64,000 bases of DNA from Bacteroidota bacterium (GCA_013289175.1 JABDAN010000002.1:1-64000), one strand, 5' to 3'. Shown: positions 1-9,664, counted from the first letter of the stretch. Program-made: numbers and translations. The notes: generated by a model not told the origin, from the letters alone.

Positions 1-1199
1 AGAAAAAGGAACAGAAAGCAGAAGGAACGGTAGCGAACGATGGCACCGGGAAAGGGGACGGCGTATCCAATCAGGACGAGCTGGCTGATCCCGTAAAAGA
101 GAAAAAACCAGTAGAGTGGATGGGAAACCTGTTTTTTACGCTCGGGGCTTAGGAAAAAAAACAGCACACCGGTAAGCAACAAGAGAATATCGATGGAAGA
201 AACCGATTGGAGCAGGTTTTTTCCTTCCCAGGGATAGGGGCGAAGCCTGGTATTGGCTGCGGCCTGGGGCAACACCTTTAAAAAAGAGATCGGGCCCGGC
301 TGGAGACTGTCTAGGCCGTAGCGGGTGTTTCCATGGAGCCTGAAAAAACTGGATTGGGATTTCACCAGGGGACGGGAAAGCTGGTAGGTGGGGGGTAGAA
401 AAAGGCTGGCCAGAACACAGACAGCTCCAAAAAGATAGATCCGCTTAAAAAAAACAGGGGAAGCGGTTTGTTTTTTTACACTTATCCAGAAAGCCAGGAA
501 GGCCGGAAGAAAAACAGCCAGAAACTGATAGCGGATCAGCAGCAAACCTAATAAACCCAGCGCCAAACCCGGCAGCAGCGTCCAGCGGGGTCGCAGCGCA
601 TATTCCTGGCCGTTATAGAGCGTGATCGCCATAAACAACAACAGCAGCCCCTCGGCCCGGATGCCGCTGCACCAGAAAACAACCGAGGGTACAAAAAAAA
701 TCAGCAGAAAATTCATGCCGGTCCTCGACGGAAAGGCACGCGCCAGCATCTTAAACAACAGCAGGGGTCCTAGGAGGGTTAAAAATTCAAACCAAAGTAC
801 GTCGATATAATAATTCTTGCCGCTCAGCAAATTCAAGATGGCCAGCCCCTTGACCATAAACCACTCTTCAAAATGAGCGATATAAAACAACAAAGCGTCC
901 CAGACCCGGTAATGGGTCAGCTGCAGGGAGAAAACCGGTCCGAATTCCCGAAAAAAACGGACGGGATGAACAATCAGCAGATTGGTCTGGTCCCTTGATT
1001 CCAGGAAATAATACCAGGTGTCGTCACCACCGTAAAAATGTAGAAATAGCCAGCCATAGAGGCATCCCATGAATATTTTAAACAATAAAATAGAAGCCGT
1101 GTGATAGATGGTAAAAGGGAATATTTTGCGCCGTATGATAAAATGCATCAAAATAATTCCTGAAAACAGGTAAAAGAAAAACAGAAAGTATGCAAGCAT
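1..1199 (-). CDS. Multi-pass membrane protein, GT-C-like (partial)
   Basis: The ORF track misses this gene because it runs off the left edge, but the minus strand is open without a stop from an ATG at 1199 down to base 1, about 399 codons. The product is very hydrophobic, with repeated 18-22 residue membrane segments, and starts with a signal-anchor (MLAYFLFFFYLFSG). A GGDDTWYYF motif near residue 57 follows the first membrane segments. An early acidic pair like this is seen in GT-C fold, polyprenol-sugar-dependent glycosyltransferases, and a VRYRSF motif near the window edge also fits such proteins. The next two genes are glycosyltransferases, so a role in surface-glycan transfer or polymerisation is likely but inferred. 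An O-antigen polymerase-type protein is the alternative. Confidence 0.7.
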   Translation of the reverse strand, partial: MLAYFLFFFYLFSGIILMHFIIRRKIFPFTIYHTASILLFKIFMGCLYGWLFLHFYGGDDTWYYFLESRDQTNLLIVHPVRFFREFGPVFSLQLTHYRVWDALLFYIAHFEEWFMVKGLAILNLLSGKNYYIDVLWFEFLTLLGPLLLFKMLARAFPSRTGMNFLLIFFVPSVVFWCSGIRAEGLLLLFMAITLYNGQEYALRPRWTLLPGLALGLLGLLLIRYQFLAVFLPAFLAFWISVKKQTASPVFFKRIYLFGAVCVLASLFLPPTYQLSRPLVKSQSSFFRLHGNTRYGLDSLQPGPISFLKVLPQAAANTRLRPYPWEGKNLLQSVSSIDILLLLTGVLFFFLSPERKKQVSHPLYWFFLFYGISQLVLIGYAVPFPGAIVRYRSFCFLFLF

Positions 1200-1233
1200 G
1201 GGAACTTTACCTGATTTTGAATCCCCAAATCTA

Positions 1234-1241
1234 TAAATTTG
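1234..1241 (+). promoter_or_regulatory. Bacteroidota -7 box (TAAATTTG) for the GT4 gene
   Basis: An exact TAnnTTTG match lies 16 nt before the ATG at 1258, in the 58-bp gap between divergent genes. I see no clear -33 TTTG at normal spacing. The predicted leader is about 10 nt. Confidence 0.5.
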
Positions 1242-1257
1242 AATTTAATATCGACGG

Positions 1258-2436
1258 ATGATCCTGAATCAGCCTGAAAAGCAGAGAAAAAAAATCGCAT
1301 TGGTGGCCAATAGTGCCTGGTCCTTGTATAATTTTCGGATGGACCTGATCCGTCACCTCCTGATTCGTTTTGATGTACTGATCATCGCACCCAGCGACGA
1401 GTTTACGGTCGAATTAACCAAGGCAGGCTGCAGTTTTCTCAACATCCGGTTCAATAACCGCTCAGAAAACCCGCTTTTGGACTACGGATTGTACCAGGCC
1501 CTAAAAAAAATATACCAAACGGTTCAGCCGGATTTTATTTTTCACTACGTCATCAAACCCAATATTTATGGATCGATGGCTGCGGCAAAAACCGGGATTC
1601 AGTCCGTAGCGGTCGTGACGGGCCTAGGTTATACTTTTGACCGGCGTAACTGGCTCAACCGGGTGGTTTCCTTTCTTTATCGACGGGCATTTAAAAAAGC
1701 CCAAGAAGTGTGGTTTCTCAACGAGGAAGACGCCAACCTGTTCATTGAAAAAAAATTGGTCGGTGCGGGAAAAATTAAAATTTTACCGGGAGAGGGAATC
1801 AATACGGCGCATTTTTTTCCCCAGGCCCACAGGCCGGTTGCCCGAACCAAGGCCTTTCAGTTTCTGATGGGAACGCGTTTGCTGAAATCAAAGGGGGTGG
1901 GGGTTTACGTCGATGCCGCCCGGATCCTGAAGAATAAATACCGCGATATCCGTTTTGAACTGATTGGTTTTTTTGAAAAGCATCATCCCGATTCCATTTC
2001 AGAATCGGAGTTGAAATACTGGCAGAAAAAGGGGGTGATACACTACGGGGGATTTGCAAAAGATGTCCGGCCCTTCTTGCGGCAGGCGGATTGTTTTGTC
2101 TTTCCTTCTTTTTACCACGAAGGCATACCCCGCTGTCTGCTGGAAGCGGCTGCCATGGAAATTCCCATCATCACTTCCCTGATTACGGGTTGTAAGGAAG
2201 TGGTTAGAGAAGGCGAAAATGGATTTTTATGCGCGCCCAACCAGGTAAGAGACCTGGTAAACCGTATGGAGGAAATGATGGCCCTGCCAGCCGTTCGCCG
2301 CACAGAAATGGGAAAAAATGGCCGGGCGCTCGTGACGGAAAAATTTGGCATAGAAAGGATTCTGGCTGAATACGATAAAACCTTGCAGGTTCTTGAGGAT
2401 CCGGAAACAACAAGTATAAAAAATCAGGTTTTTTAA
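1258..2436 (+). CDS. Glycosyltransferase family 4 (PglA-like)
   Basis: A GT-B fold retaining glycosyltransferase that should move a nucleotide-sugar residue onto a lipid-linked acceptor at the cytoplasmic membrane face. The N-terminal Rossmann half begins at residue 12 (KKIALVANSAWSLYNFR). A VTGLGYTF motif at 120-127 is typical of the PglA/WbaZ-like branch. The C-terminal half carries the EX7E nucleotide-sugar motif, with E288 and E296 in HEGIPRCLLE. At 392 aa the length is normal. It is transcribed away from the partial membrane protein on its left and converges with another glycosyltransferase on its right, so the three look like part of a surface polysaccharide or lipid-linked oligosaccharide locus. 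Donor and acceptor cannot be read from the sequence. Confidence 0.88.
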   Translation: MILNQPEKQRKKIALVANSAWSLYNFRMDLIRHLLIRFDVLIIAPSDEFTVELTKAGCSFLNIRFNNRSENPLLDYGLYQALKKIYQTVQPDFIFHYVIKPNIYGSMAAAKTGIQSVAVVTGLGYTFDRRNWLNRVVSFLYRRAFKKAQEVWFLNEEDANLFIEKKLVGAGKIKILPGEGINTAHFFPQAHRPVARTKAFQFLMGTRLLKSKGVGVYVDAARILKNKYRDIRFELIGFFEKHHPDSISESELKYWQKKGVIHYGGFAKDVRPFLRQADCFVFPSFYHEGIPRCLLEAAAMEIPIITSLITGCKEVVREGENGFLCAPNQVRDLVNRMEEMMALPAVRRTEMGKNGRALVTEKFGIERILAEYDKTLQVLEDPETTSIKNQVF

Positions 2437-2449
2437 GGACCTCCCTGGT

Positions 2450-3373
2450 TTATTTCCTTCCCTTATTTTCTGCCTGACTCAAAAATTCCAAGACACCCGA
2501 AGCCCTGATCTTTTCTTCCCATCGCCAGCTATCCAGAGCGGGAAAGGCATAGGGAAATTGGATGATCCTCTCCCAGGTCAGGTTGGAAAGGTCTTCTTTT
2601 AATAAAAAATAGTTGCCTCCATATCGTTCCTGGAATTCCGCCATCCAAAAATAATTGGTACTGATTATGGGGATTTTCATGGCAGCGTACTCCAGGAATT
2701 TTGTAGAAGTTTGAGCATTGTACGGTTCTTCATCCGGAATAAAATTTACCGAATAACTTGCCCGGACCAGATAACTGGGAACCTCCTTCCACGGCACGGC
2801 GGTTTGAAATAAAATATTGGAACAATGTGCAAAGGTTTTGGAGAGCCCGCTTTCGTCCTTGCCCAGCACGAGGATGGAGTGCGCTTTGAGGTTGCCCTGA
2901 TCAAATACCTTCAGTAGCTTTTCCAGTTTTCTGGTCGCGGAAAGATTTCCGGAATAGATAAAATCGAATTCCTTTTTTCCTGCGGGGATCTCGGATGGTT
3001 GCAAAAAGGATTCGCCGACCCCCATATCCCGATAGCCAAAAGGCACTTCGTCATGGATATTTATTTGTTCCCGGACATATTCATTGAGGTAGAGACGGAA
3101 ATGTGGACGGGGTGTGAACCGGCTTTTCAGAAAATCCTTCATCTTACGGTAAGGTGGAACCGAAGCGGAAGAGTATTCATGGATGATCAGTTTTTTTTTG
3201 TTAAACGCCCGGGGATAAAATCCCATCAGATACCAGTATACATCCGCACCCGATTCATTTTCCCTGCCATAGGTGGCCACGCAGGTCTCTATGTTTTGCA
3301 TTAGAAAAAAATCCTGGTAAGCGGCGAGTTCAGGCAAAAAAGCTTGGTGATTGTGTACGAAGGCGATCTTCAT
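2450..3373 (-). CDS. Glycosyltransferase, GT-B-like
   Basis: A 307-aa cytosolic protein starting MKIAFVHNHQAFLPEL, the beta1-loop of a GT-B Rossmann domain. The second half has FIYSGNLSATRKLEKLL and ALFEYAA-type text (TKFLEYAAMKIPIIST), the usual place for nucleotide-sugar binding, but the acidic EX7E pair is degenerate. It is shorter than most GT4 enzymes (350-400 aa), so it may be a CgeB/DUF3880-like or otherwise divergent member. It converges with the GT4 gene with 13 bp between stops and is divergent from purL. The role is probably surface-glycan assembly, inferred from context. Confidence 0.65.
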   Translation of the reverse strand: MKIAFVHNHQAFLPELAAYQDFFLMQNIETCVATYGRENESGADVYWYLMGFYPRAFNKKKLIIHEYSSASVPPYRKMKDFLKSRFTPRPHFRLYLNEYVREQINIHDEVPFGYRDMGVGESFLQPSEIPAGKKEFDFIYSGNLSATRKLEKLLKVFDQGNLKAHSILVLGKDESGLSKTFAHCSNILFQTAVPWKEVPSYLVRASYSVNFIPDEEPYNAQTSTKFLEYAAMKIPIISTNYFWMAEFQERYGGNYFLLKEDLSNLTWERIIQFPYAFPALDSWRWEEKIRASGVLEFLSQAENKGRK

Positions 3374-3412
3374 GGGATGTTAAAATTATAGAATAGATTA
3401 ACAGGCTCTTCG

Positions 3413-3420
3413 TAAATTTG
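3413..3420 (+). promoter_or_regulatory. -7 box (TAAATTTG) for purL
   Basis: An exact TAnnTTTG lies only 11 nt before the purL ATG, so the mRNA should have a leader of just a few bases. No recognisable -33 element. Confidence 0.55.
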
Positions 3421-3431
3421 CGGTTTCCCCG

Positions 3432-5654
3432 ATGAACATGGATATTACTGTCAAAACCGCTGAACAACTCAGGCTAACGCCGGAAGAGTTTGATCTTATT
3501 TGTCAGAAACTGGGACGCACTCCCAATTTTACCGAACTCTGCGCCTTCAGTGCGATGTGGAGTGAACATTGCAGTTATAAAAACTCCATCCGCTGGCTGA
3601 AAACGCTTCCGCGGGACGGAAAAAAAATGCTGGTCAAAGCCGGAGAGGAAAACGCCGGCCTCATGGATATCGGCGACGGTCTGGGAGTGGTTTTCAAAAT
3701 TGAATCGCACAACCATCCTTCCGCCATAGAACCCTTTCAGGGAGCAGCCACGGGCGTAGGAGGAATCCACCGGGATATTTTTACCATGGGAGCGCGTCCC
3801 ATTGCTTCACTCAATTCACTTCGTTTTGGAAAGTTGGAAGACCCGCAAACCCAACACCTGCTGGCTGGCGTGGTGCATGGGATCGGCCATTACGGAAATT
3901 GTTTCGGGGTTCCAACCGTAGCAGGCGAAATATATTTTGATGAATGTTACCATACCAATCCCCTGGTAAACGCGATGAGTGTCGGCATCGTTCAAAAAGG
4001 GAAAACCATTTCGGCTACCGCACTGGGTAAAGGAAATCCTGTTTTTTTTGTGGGCAGCGCAACAGGTAAGGATGGCATCGGGGGCGCTTCTTTTGCCTCT
4101 GCCAATATCACCAAGGAATCTGTTCAGGAACTCCCTGCCGTGCAAGTGGGAGATCCCTTTCAGGAGAAAAAACTTTTGGAAGCCTGTCTGGAAGTAATTG
4201 AAACGGGTGCCGTGGTGGGCATGCAGGATATGGGTGCTGCCGGCATCATTTGTTCGACGGCTGAAATGAGTGCCAAAGGTGAAGTCGGTATGCGCATCGA
4301 TTTAGATAAAGTGCCTACCCGCCAATCGGGTATGAAGGCCTGGGAGCTCTTGCTTAGTGAAAGCCAGGAGCGCATGCTGATGGTCGTGGAAAAAGGAAAA
4401 GAGAAAAAAGTCACCGCGATTTTTGAAAAGTGGGATCTTCCCTGTTCCAATATCGGTGAAGTAACCAATGACAAGCTGCTGAGTTTTTATCATGAAGGAC
4501 AACTACAGGCCGTCATACCCGCCGAGGAACTGGTCCTGGGGGGAGGCGCCCCGCAATACACGCGCCCATTCAGTGAACCGGCTTATTTTGCAAAAATAAA
4601 AGCTTTCGATCCGGACTCTATTGCGCCATCAGAAAATCTGCAGGCGGTCGCCGACGCCCTCATCCGACTTCCGTCCATCGCCTCCAAACGTTGGATCAGC
4701 GTACAATATGACAGCACGGTCGGCGCTGCCAATACGTCTACCAATGAGCCTTCGGATGCGGCCGTGGTCGTCGTCTTGGGAACAACCAAGGGGATCGCGA
4801 TGACAACCGACTGCAACAGCCGTTACGTGCTGGCCGATCCACAAAAAGGCGCGATGATCGCTGTGGCAGAAGCCGCGCGCAACCTGGTTTGTACGGGTGC
4901 CATTCCACTGGGCGTGACCAACTGCCTTAATTTTGGAAATCCTTATGATCCGGAAGTATACTACCAGTTTGTTCACGCGGTAAAAGGAATGGGAGAAGCC
5001 TGTATTAAATTTGATACCCCCGTTACCGGAGGAAACGTCAGCTTTTATAATCAGCATCCGGAAGGGGCAATATATCCCACACCGACCATCGGAATGGTTG
5101 GTCTGCTGGAAGACACGCAAAAGAAAATGACCCTGTTTTTTAAGCGTCCCGGAGACCTGATTTTTATGATCGGGAAATCCAGGAACGATATCAATTCATC
5201 TGCTTTTCTTCATGCCCTCCACGGGGTGGAGTTTAGTCCGGCTCCTTATTTTGATCTGGAGGAAGAATATCAAATGCAGTCCAGGCTTTTGACCTGTATC
5301 CAGGAGGGACTCGTGGAATCGGCACATGATGTGGCCGAAGGGGGTTTGTTTGTGGCGCTGGCAGAAAGCGGATTTCACCGTAACCTGGGATTTTCCGTGC
5401 ACTGCCAAGATGAATCCTTCCGCCGGGATGCGTATTGGTTTGGAGAATCACAGAGCCGGGTGGTGGTTTCGGTCCAGCGGGAGAAGGTGAAAGCTTTTGA
5501 AAAACGAATGGAGGGAATGGCACTTGAAAAACTGGGTATGGTGACCCCTTCCGGGGTGGAAGTGGACAGCGAAAACTGGGGTGATATCCGGGAGTGGAAA
5601 CATGAATACGATACAGCCATCGAAAAAGAAATGATGTCAATTGTTGAGGCATGA
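3432..5654 (+). CDS. purL: Phosphoribosylformylglycinamidine synthase subunit PurL
   Basis: The ATP-dependent FGAM synthetase of purine biosynthesis: FGAR plus glutamine-derived ammonia gives FGAM. At 740 aa it is the small bacterial PurL that works with separate PurQ (glutaminase) and PurS, neither of which is in the window. Visible hallmarks are the N-terminal FGAR-AT linker (TPNFTELCAFSAMWSEHCSYK), the AIRS-type ATP/Mg region (FKIESHNHPSAIEPFQGAATG) and the second half with FDTPVTGGNVSFYNQ. A second ATG two codons in (MNMD) is an alternative start; the upstream -7 box allows either. The stop overlaps the start of hldD (ATGA), so the two are translationally coupled. Confidence 0.97.
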   Translation: MNMDITVKTAEQLRLTPEEFDLICQKLGRTPNFTELCAFSAMWSEHCSYKNSIRWLKTLPRDGKKMLVKAGEENAGLMDIGDGLGVVFKIESHNHPSAIEPFQGAATGVGGIHRDIFTMGARPIASLNSLRFGKLEDPQTQHLLAGVVHGIGHYGNCFGVPTVAGEIYFDECYHTNPLVNAMSVGIVQKGKTISATALGKGNPVFFVGSATGKDGIGGASFASANITKESVQELPAVQVGDPFQEKKLLEACLEVIETGAVVGMQDMGAAGIICSTAEMSAKGEVGMRIDLDKVPTRQSGMKAWELLLSESQERMLMVVEKGKEKKVTAIFEKWDLPCSNIGEVTNDKLLSFYHEGQLQAVIPAEELVLGGGAPQYTRPFSEPAYFAKIKAFDPDSIAPSENLQAVADALIRLPSIASKRWISVQYDSTVGAANTSTNEPSDAAVVVVLGTTKGIAMTTDCNSRYVLADPQKGAMIAVAEAARNLVCTGAIPLGVTNCLNFGNPYDPEVYYQFVHAVKGMGEACIKFDTPVTGGNVSFYNQHPEGAIYPTPTIGMVGLLEDTQKKMTLFFKRPGDLIFMIGKSRNDINSSAFLHALHGVEFSPAPYFDLEEEYQMQSRLLTCIQEGLVESAHDVAEGGLFVALAESGFHRNLGFSVHCQDESFRRDAYWFGESQSRVVVSVQREKVKAFEKRMEGMALEKLGMVTPSGVEVDSENWGDIREWKHEYDTAIEKEMMSIVEA

Positions 5655-6640
5655 CCAAATCATCCACCATTGTCGTTACAGGCGCTGCAGGATTTATTGG
5701 CAGCTGTCTCACCGGTTTTCTCAATGAACAGGGATATGATAACCTCATCCTGGTCGATGAATTCAGCCGGCTGGATAAGGTCAATAATCTGAAAGGAAAA
5801 AAATTCAGGAACCAGGTGGAACGAGACGATTTCTTCCAGTGGCTGGATCTGAGAAAGCCGGTCGTGGAATTTGTTTTTCATCTGGGTGCCAGAACAGACA
5901 CCACCGAATTCGATTATGCGGTCCACGAGCGGTTAAACCTCCAGTATTCGCAATCAGTCTGGGACTACTGCATGCTCAAACAAATTCCGCTGGTGTACGC
6001 TTCTTCAGCGGCTACTTACGGATCAGGAGCGCTCGGATACAGCGATGACCACGAACTGCCTTTCAAACTCGAACCCCTGAATGCCTACGGTATATCAAAA
6101 AACGAATTCGACAAATGGGCCATCCGACAGCAAAGCCATCCGCCGTTTTGGGCAGGCTTAAAATTTTTCAATGTTTACGGTCCCAATGAATACCACAAAG
6201 GCCGGATGGCCAGCGTAATCTGGCACGCCTTTCAGCAAATAAAAAAAAGCGGAAGGGTAAAACTTTTTAAATCCCATCGTCCCGATTTTGAGGACGGCCA
6301 GCAACTCCGTGATTTTATTTATGTAAAAGATATTTTAGAAGTTTGTTTTTGGATGATGAAAAATTTCCAGCAGATACCCCTCAGTGGTTTGTACAATCTG
6401 GGTACCGGTCAGGCCCGGACTTTTGAGGCACTCGTTCGCGCTACTTTCCAGGGAGCCGGTCAGCCGGTAAATATTGATTACATTGATATGCCGGAAGATA
6501 TCCGGGATAAATACCAGTATTTTACGGAAGCACGCATGGAAAAATTGCAGGCGGCCGGATATACCCAACCTTTTTATTCACTGGAAGAAGGCGTTTTGGA
6601 CTATGTCAAAAATTATCTTTCAACCCCTAATTTTTATTAA
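5651..6640 (+). CDS. hldD: ADP-L-glycero-D-manno-heptose 6-epimerase
   Basis: An extended short-chain dehydrogenase that epimerises ADP-D-glycero-D-manno-heptose at C6, the last step of ADP-heptose supply for LPS core. The NADP-binding GAAGFIG motif is at residues 11-17 and the catalytic Y-x3-K is in NAYGISKNEF. FHLGARTDTTEFD and FFNVYGPNEYHKGRMAS are typical of the RfaD/HldD branch. At 329 aa the length is normal. The start overlaps the purL stop by 4 bp and proC begins 3 bp after its stop, so purL-hldD-proC is probably one transcript despite the unrelated pathways. Confidence 0.92.
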   Translation: MTKSSTIVVTGAAGFIGSCLTGFLNEQGYDNLILVDEFSRLDKVNNLKGKKFRNQVERDDFFQWLDLRKPVVEFVFHLGARTDTTEFDYAVHERLNLQYSQSVWDYCMLKQIPLVYASSAATYGSGALGYSDDHELPFKLEPLNAYGISKNEFDKWAIRQQSHPPFWAGLKFFNVYGPNEYHKGRMASVIWHAFQQIKKSGRVKLFKSHRPDFEDGQQLRDFIYVKDILEVCFWMMKNFQQIPLSGLYNLGTGQARTFEALVRATFQGAGQPVNIDYIDMPEDIRDKYQYFTEARMEKLQAAGYTQPFYSLEEGVLDYVKNYLSTPNFY

Positions 6641-6643
6641 CCC

Positions 6644-7441
6644 ATGATCAATAAGATTGGCATTATTGGTGGCGGCAACCTGGGCATGGCCATTGCCGAA
6701 GGACTTATTCAAAGTGGATTCATCAATCCGGGCCATATCCTGATCACCCGCCGTTCCATCGAACATCTCCATGCCCTGGAAAGAAAGGGCGTTCTGGTCA
6801 GCACGCACAATGAAGACGCGTTAAATTATGCCGGCTTGATCATCCTGGCGGTAAAACCTTTTCAAGTGGATGAAGTCCTCACGAAAATGAAAGAGGGATT
6901 TAAAAAAGGGAAACATATCCTGGTTTCCGTGGTGACCGGCGTAGGCATACCCCATCTGGCCAGTCTGGTACCCGATCAGATACCCATCGTCCGGGCCATG
7001 CCCAATACTGCCATCGCCATCCGGGAATCCATGACCTGCCTGGCGGGGAAGGACGTGAATCCGGAACAATTCCAGGAAATCATGGAGATCTTTAACCAAT
7101 TGGGAAGTGCCGTCCGCATCGAGGAAAAACTCATGGATGCGGCCACCGTACTGGGCGCCTGCGGGACCGCTTTTGCCATGCGCTATATCCGGGCCAATAT
7201 TCAGGGAGGAATCGAAATTGGCTTTGATGCGGCCACAGCCAGTCTGATTGCCGCCCAAACCGTCAAAGGGGCGGCTGAATTGTTGTTGAAAAAGCAAACC
7301 CATCCCGAACAGGAGATTGACAAAGTAACCACTCCCAAGGGCTGTACCATCGCTGGCCTCAATGAAATGGAACACCGGGGTTTCAGCTCCTCGCTCATCA
7401 AAGGGCTGGTAGCCAGCTACCAGAAGATCGGCCACGATTAA
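6644..7441 (+). CDS. proC: Pyrroline-5-carboxylate reductase
   Basis: Cytosolic NAD(P)H-dependent reduction of 1-pyrroline-5-carboxylate to proline, the last step of proline synthesis. The N-terminal Rossmann motif is GIIGGGNLGMAIAEGL (residues 6-21). AVKPFQVDEVL and VRAMPNTA are typical of the family. The C-terminal dimer domain ends with TPKGCTIAGLNEMEHRGF, the P5CR signature. At 265 aa the length is normal. It starts 3 bp after hldD and looks like the third gene of that transcript. Confidence 0.95.
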   Translation: MINKIGIIGGGNLGMAIAEGLIQSGFINPGHILITRRSIEHLHALERKGVLVSTHNEDALNYAGLIILAVKPFQVDEVLTKMKEGFKKGKHILVSVVTGVGIPHLASLVPDQIPIVRAMPNTAIAIRESMTCLAGKDVNPEQFQEIMEIFNQLGSAVRIEEKLMDAATVLGACGTAFAMRYIRANIQGGIEIGFDAATASLIAAQTVKGAAELLLKKQTHPEQEIDKVTTPKGCTIAGLNEMEHRGFSSSLIKGLVASYQKIGHD

Positions 7442-7591
7442 TCACCAACTGATAATCAAGTGATTGTCTTGAAATGTGCATAAATCCCGGCCGTTTCGCT
7501 TGCATTTATTGAAATATAGAGGGAAATTTACCGTTATAGCCGTAAGAGTAATCCCTTAGCCGCTTAACAGAATATGTTAAGAATCCAAACC

Positions 7592-7792
7592 ATGAAAACC
7601 AAAACCAGCAGTTACGTACTTGCTTTAGAAATACTGATTATTATACTTTTTCACGCCGCCAAGATCAACCAGGCTGAAAAACATCCCGCCGATACCGCCT
7701 TTACCCAGTCGGCTAGGACCGTGGCCCTTCGCAGACAAGCTGCTGAAAATAAGTCCGGTTTTGAATACATGCTGGTCAATCTCATCAAATAA
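7592..7792 (+). CDS. Small single-pass membrane or secreted protein, unknown
   Basis: A 66-residue product if translation begins at the second in-frame ATG (MKTKTSSYVLALE); the track starts 18 bp earlier. Residues 8-22 (YVLALEILIIILFHA) form one hydrophobic segment that could be a signal peptide or membrane anchor. The remainder is polar, with several Lys, Arg and Gln. I do not recognise a family. It sits alone between proC and pyrG. The hydrophobic N-terminus and the lack of a competing minus-strand gene favour a real gene, but the reading frame is short. Confidence 0.42.
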   Translation: MKTKTSSYVLALEILIIILFHAAKINQAEKHPADTAFTQSARTVALRRQAAENKSGFEYMLVNLIK

Positions 7793-7868
7793 TATTTCCC
7801 CTGGTCTTTCTGTACTCCATTTATCCACAATCTGTTTTTACCTTTTCGGACGAATGAAAAATTTGCCG

Positions 7869-7876
7869 TAGGTTTG
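7869..7876 (+). promoter_or_regulatory. -7 box (TAGGTTTG) for pyrG
   Basis: An exact TAnnTTTG match lies 91 nt before the pyrG start. The closest upstream element is a TTTTC run about 20 bp away. This predicts an unusually long leader for this window. Confidence 0.5.
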
Positions 7877-7877
7877 C

Positions 7878-7922
7878 ATGACCTTCTGGTTACTGTTTTA
7901 CATCTGTAATTCAACAGGTCAT
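7878..7922 (+). promoter_or_regulatory. Inverted repeat in the pyrG leader
   Basis: ATGACCT at 7878-7884 pairs perfectly with AGGTCAT at 7916-7922, with a possible inner TTAC/GTAA pairing. The stem would form just after the predicted transcription start. There is no U-run, so it is not a simple terminator. It may be a stabilising hairpin or an operator. Confidence 0.35.
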
Positions 7923-7967
7923 ATCATTTTAATTTACTGAGTTCTTCGTTGTCTTAATATAAGTATT

Positions 7968-9614
7968 ATGGCCAAATATATTTTTGTTACAGGAGGTGTT
8001 ACTTCTTCGCTGGGGAAAGGAATTATAGCCGCATCCCTGGCTAAATTGTTACAGGCCAGGGGCATCCGGGTAACCATTCAAAAGTTCGATCCCTACATCA
8101 ATGTAGATCCCGGTACCCTCAATCCATATGAACACGGAGAATGCTTTGTCACCGAAGACGGTGCGGAGACGGATTTGGACCTGGGTCACTATGAGCGGTA
8201 CTTGAATATTTTTACTTCCCAGGCCAACAATGTTACCACCGGCAGAATTTATCAAACCGTCATCAACAAAGAAAGAGAAGGTGCCTATCTGGGAAAGACG
8301 GTCCAGGTGGTTCCCCATATCACAGATGAAATAAAAAGAAGAATGCTGCTGATTGGTCAGCGCAATGAATACGATGTGATCATCACCGAACTCGGGGGTA
8401 CGGTCGGTGACATCGAGTCCCTGCCTTTTATTGAAGCGGTTCGCCAGTTGCAGTGGGAGCTACCCGAAGAAGACGTGGTGGTGATTCACCTGACGCTGAT
8501 TCCCTACCTGAAGGCAGCCAAGGAGCTAAAAACAAAACCAACCCAACACAGCGTACGGATGCTGAGTCAGGAAGGCGTGACACCCGATGTCATCGTCTGC
8601 AGGACGGAAGAACCCCTTTCTCCGGAAATTCGCAAAAAAATAGCTCTTTTCTGCAATGTCAAGGTGGAAGCGGTCATCGAAGCAGCCGACGCATCCACGA
8701 TCTACGAGGTGCCGGTAACCATGATGAAGGAAAAACTCGACTTGATTTGCCTGAAAAAACTCAACATCACCAACTACCCGGATGCGGAGCTCACCAAATG
8801 GAAGGAATTCCTGGACAAACTCCGGCATCCCAAATCAAAAGTTACCATCGGACTCATCGGGAAATATATTGAGTTGCAGGATGCATATAAATCCATATTG
8901 GAGTCCTTCGTTCACGCAGGCGCCATGAATGAATGCAAGGTGCAAATCCTGAATGTACACAGCGAATCGATTACGCCCGACAACGTGGGCGAAAAACTGG
9001 GGAACCTGGACGGACTGCTGGTAGCACCGGGATTTGGCCACCGGGGCATCGAGGGCAAGATCACAGCCGTCAAATACGCCCGGGAAAATAAGCTGCCTTT
9101 CTTTGGAATTTGTTTGGGGATGCAAATGGCAGTTATTGAATTTGCCCGCAATATCCTGGGTCTTTCAAAAGCCCATTCCACAGAAATGCAAGCTGATACG
9201 CCTACGCCGGTCATTGACCTGATGGAACATCAGAAAAAAATTACCGTAAAGGGCGGGACCATGCGGCTCGGCGCTTATCCTTGCGCCATAGAAAATGATA
9301 CCCTGGCTAAGACAATTTATGGCAAATCACTGATTTCTGAGAGACACCGTCACCGCTATGAGTTCAACAACGAATACCTTTCGCAGTTTGAAGAAGCCGG
9401 CATGATCGCCAGCGGTAAAAACCCGGAAAGCGGCCTGGTGGAAATCATTGAACTGCCAAACCATCCCTTTTTTATCGGGGTTCAATACCATCCGGAACTG
9501 AAGAGTTCTGTAGAAAACCCGCAACCCATTTTTGTGCATTTTATTAAAGCCGCCAAGGAATTTGCCAGTAAGCGCGTATCCAGAAATGCGGTTTTAGAAA
9601 GAGAAATGATCTAA
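7968..9614 (+). CDS. pyrG: CTP synthase
   Basis: Converts UTP to CTP using ATP and glutamine. The N-terminal amidoligase domain starts with [19 protein letters not shown], holding the P-loop-like GGVxSxLGKG. [19 protein letters not shown] and GGTVGDIES are further family hallmarks. The C-terminal class I glutaminase domain has the catalytic Cys in FFGICLGMQ and the His/Glu pair in GVQYHPE near the end. At 548 aa it is normal for Bacteroidota. It stands alone: a long leader upstream and a convergent esterase lipoprotein downstream. Confidence 0.98.
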   Translation: MAKYIFVTGGVTSSLGKGIIAASLAKLLQARGIRVTIQKFDPYINVDPGTLNPYEHGECFVTEDGAETDLDLGHYERYLNIFTSQANNVTTGRIYQTVINKEREGAYLGKTVQVVPHITDEIKRRMLLIGQRNEYDVIITELGGTVGDIESLPFIEAVRQLQWELPEEDVVVIHLTLIPYLKAAKELKTKPTQHSVRMLSQEGVTPDVIVCRTEEPLSPEIRKKIALFCNVKVEAVIEAADASTIYEVPVTMMKEKLDLICLKKLNITNYPDAELTKWKEFLDKLRHPKSKVTIGLIGKYIELQDAYKSILESFVHAGAMNECKVQILNVHSESITPDNVGEKLGNLDGLLVAPGFGHRGIEGKITAVKYARENKLPFFGICLGMQMAVIEFARNILGLSKAHSTEMQADTPTPVIDLMEHQKKITVKGGTMRLGAYPCAIENDTLAKTIYGKSLISERHRHRYEFNNEYLSQFEEAGMIASGKNPESGLVEIIELPNHPFFIGVQYHPELKSSVENPQPIFVHFIKAAKEFASKRVSRNAVLEREMI

Positions 9615-9664
9615 CCCCTGGTTGCTGGGTTTACTTCCCGGCGCTCGCTTCCAACAGCTTCGTT

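Noticed and set aside
622-810. Plus-strand 62-aa ORF at the left edge
   Set aside because: Shadow of the partial minus-strand membrane gene.
4629-5120. Minus-strand 163-aa ORF
   Set aside because: Antisense shadow of purL.
6821-7435. Minus-strand 204-aa ORF
   Set aside because: Antisense shadow of proC, low-complexity Gly/Asp/His text.
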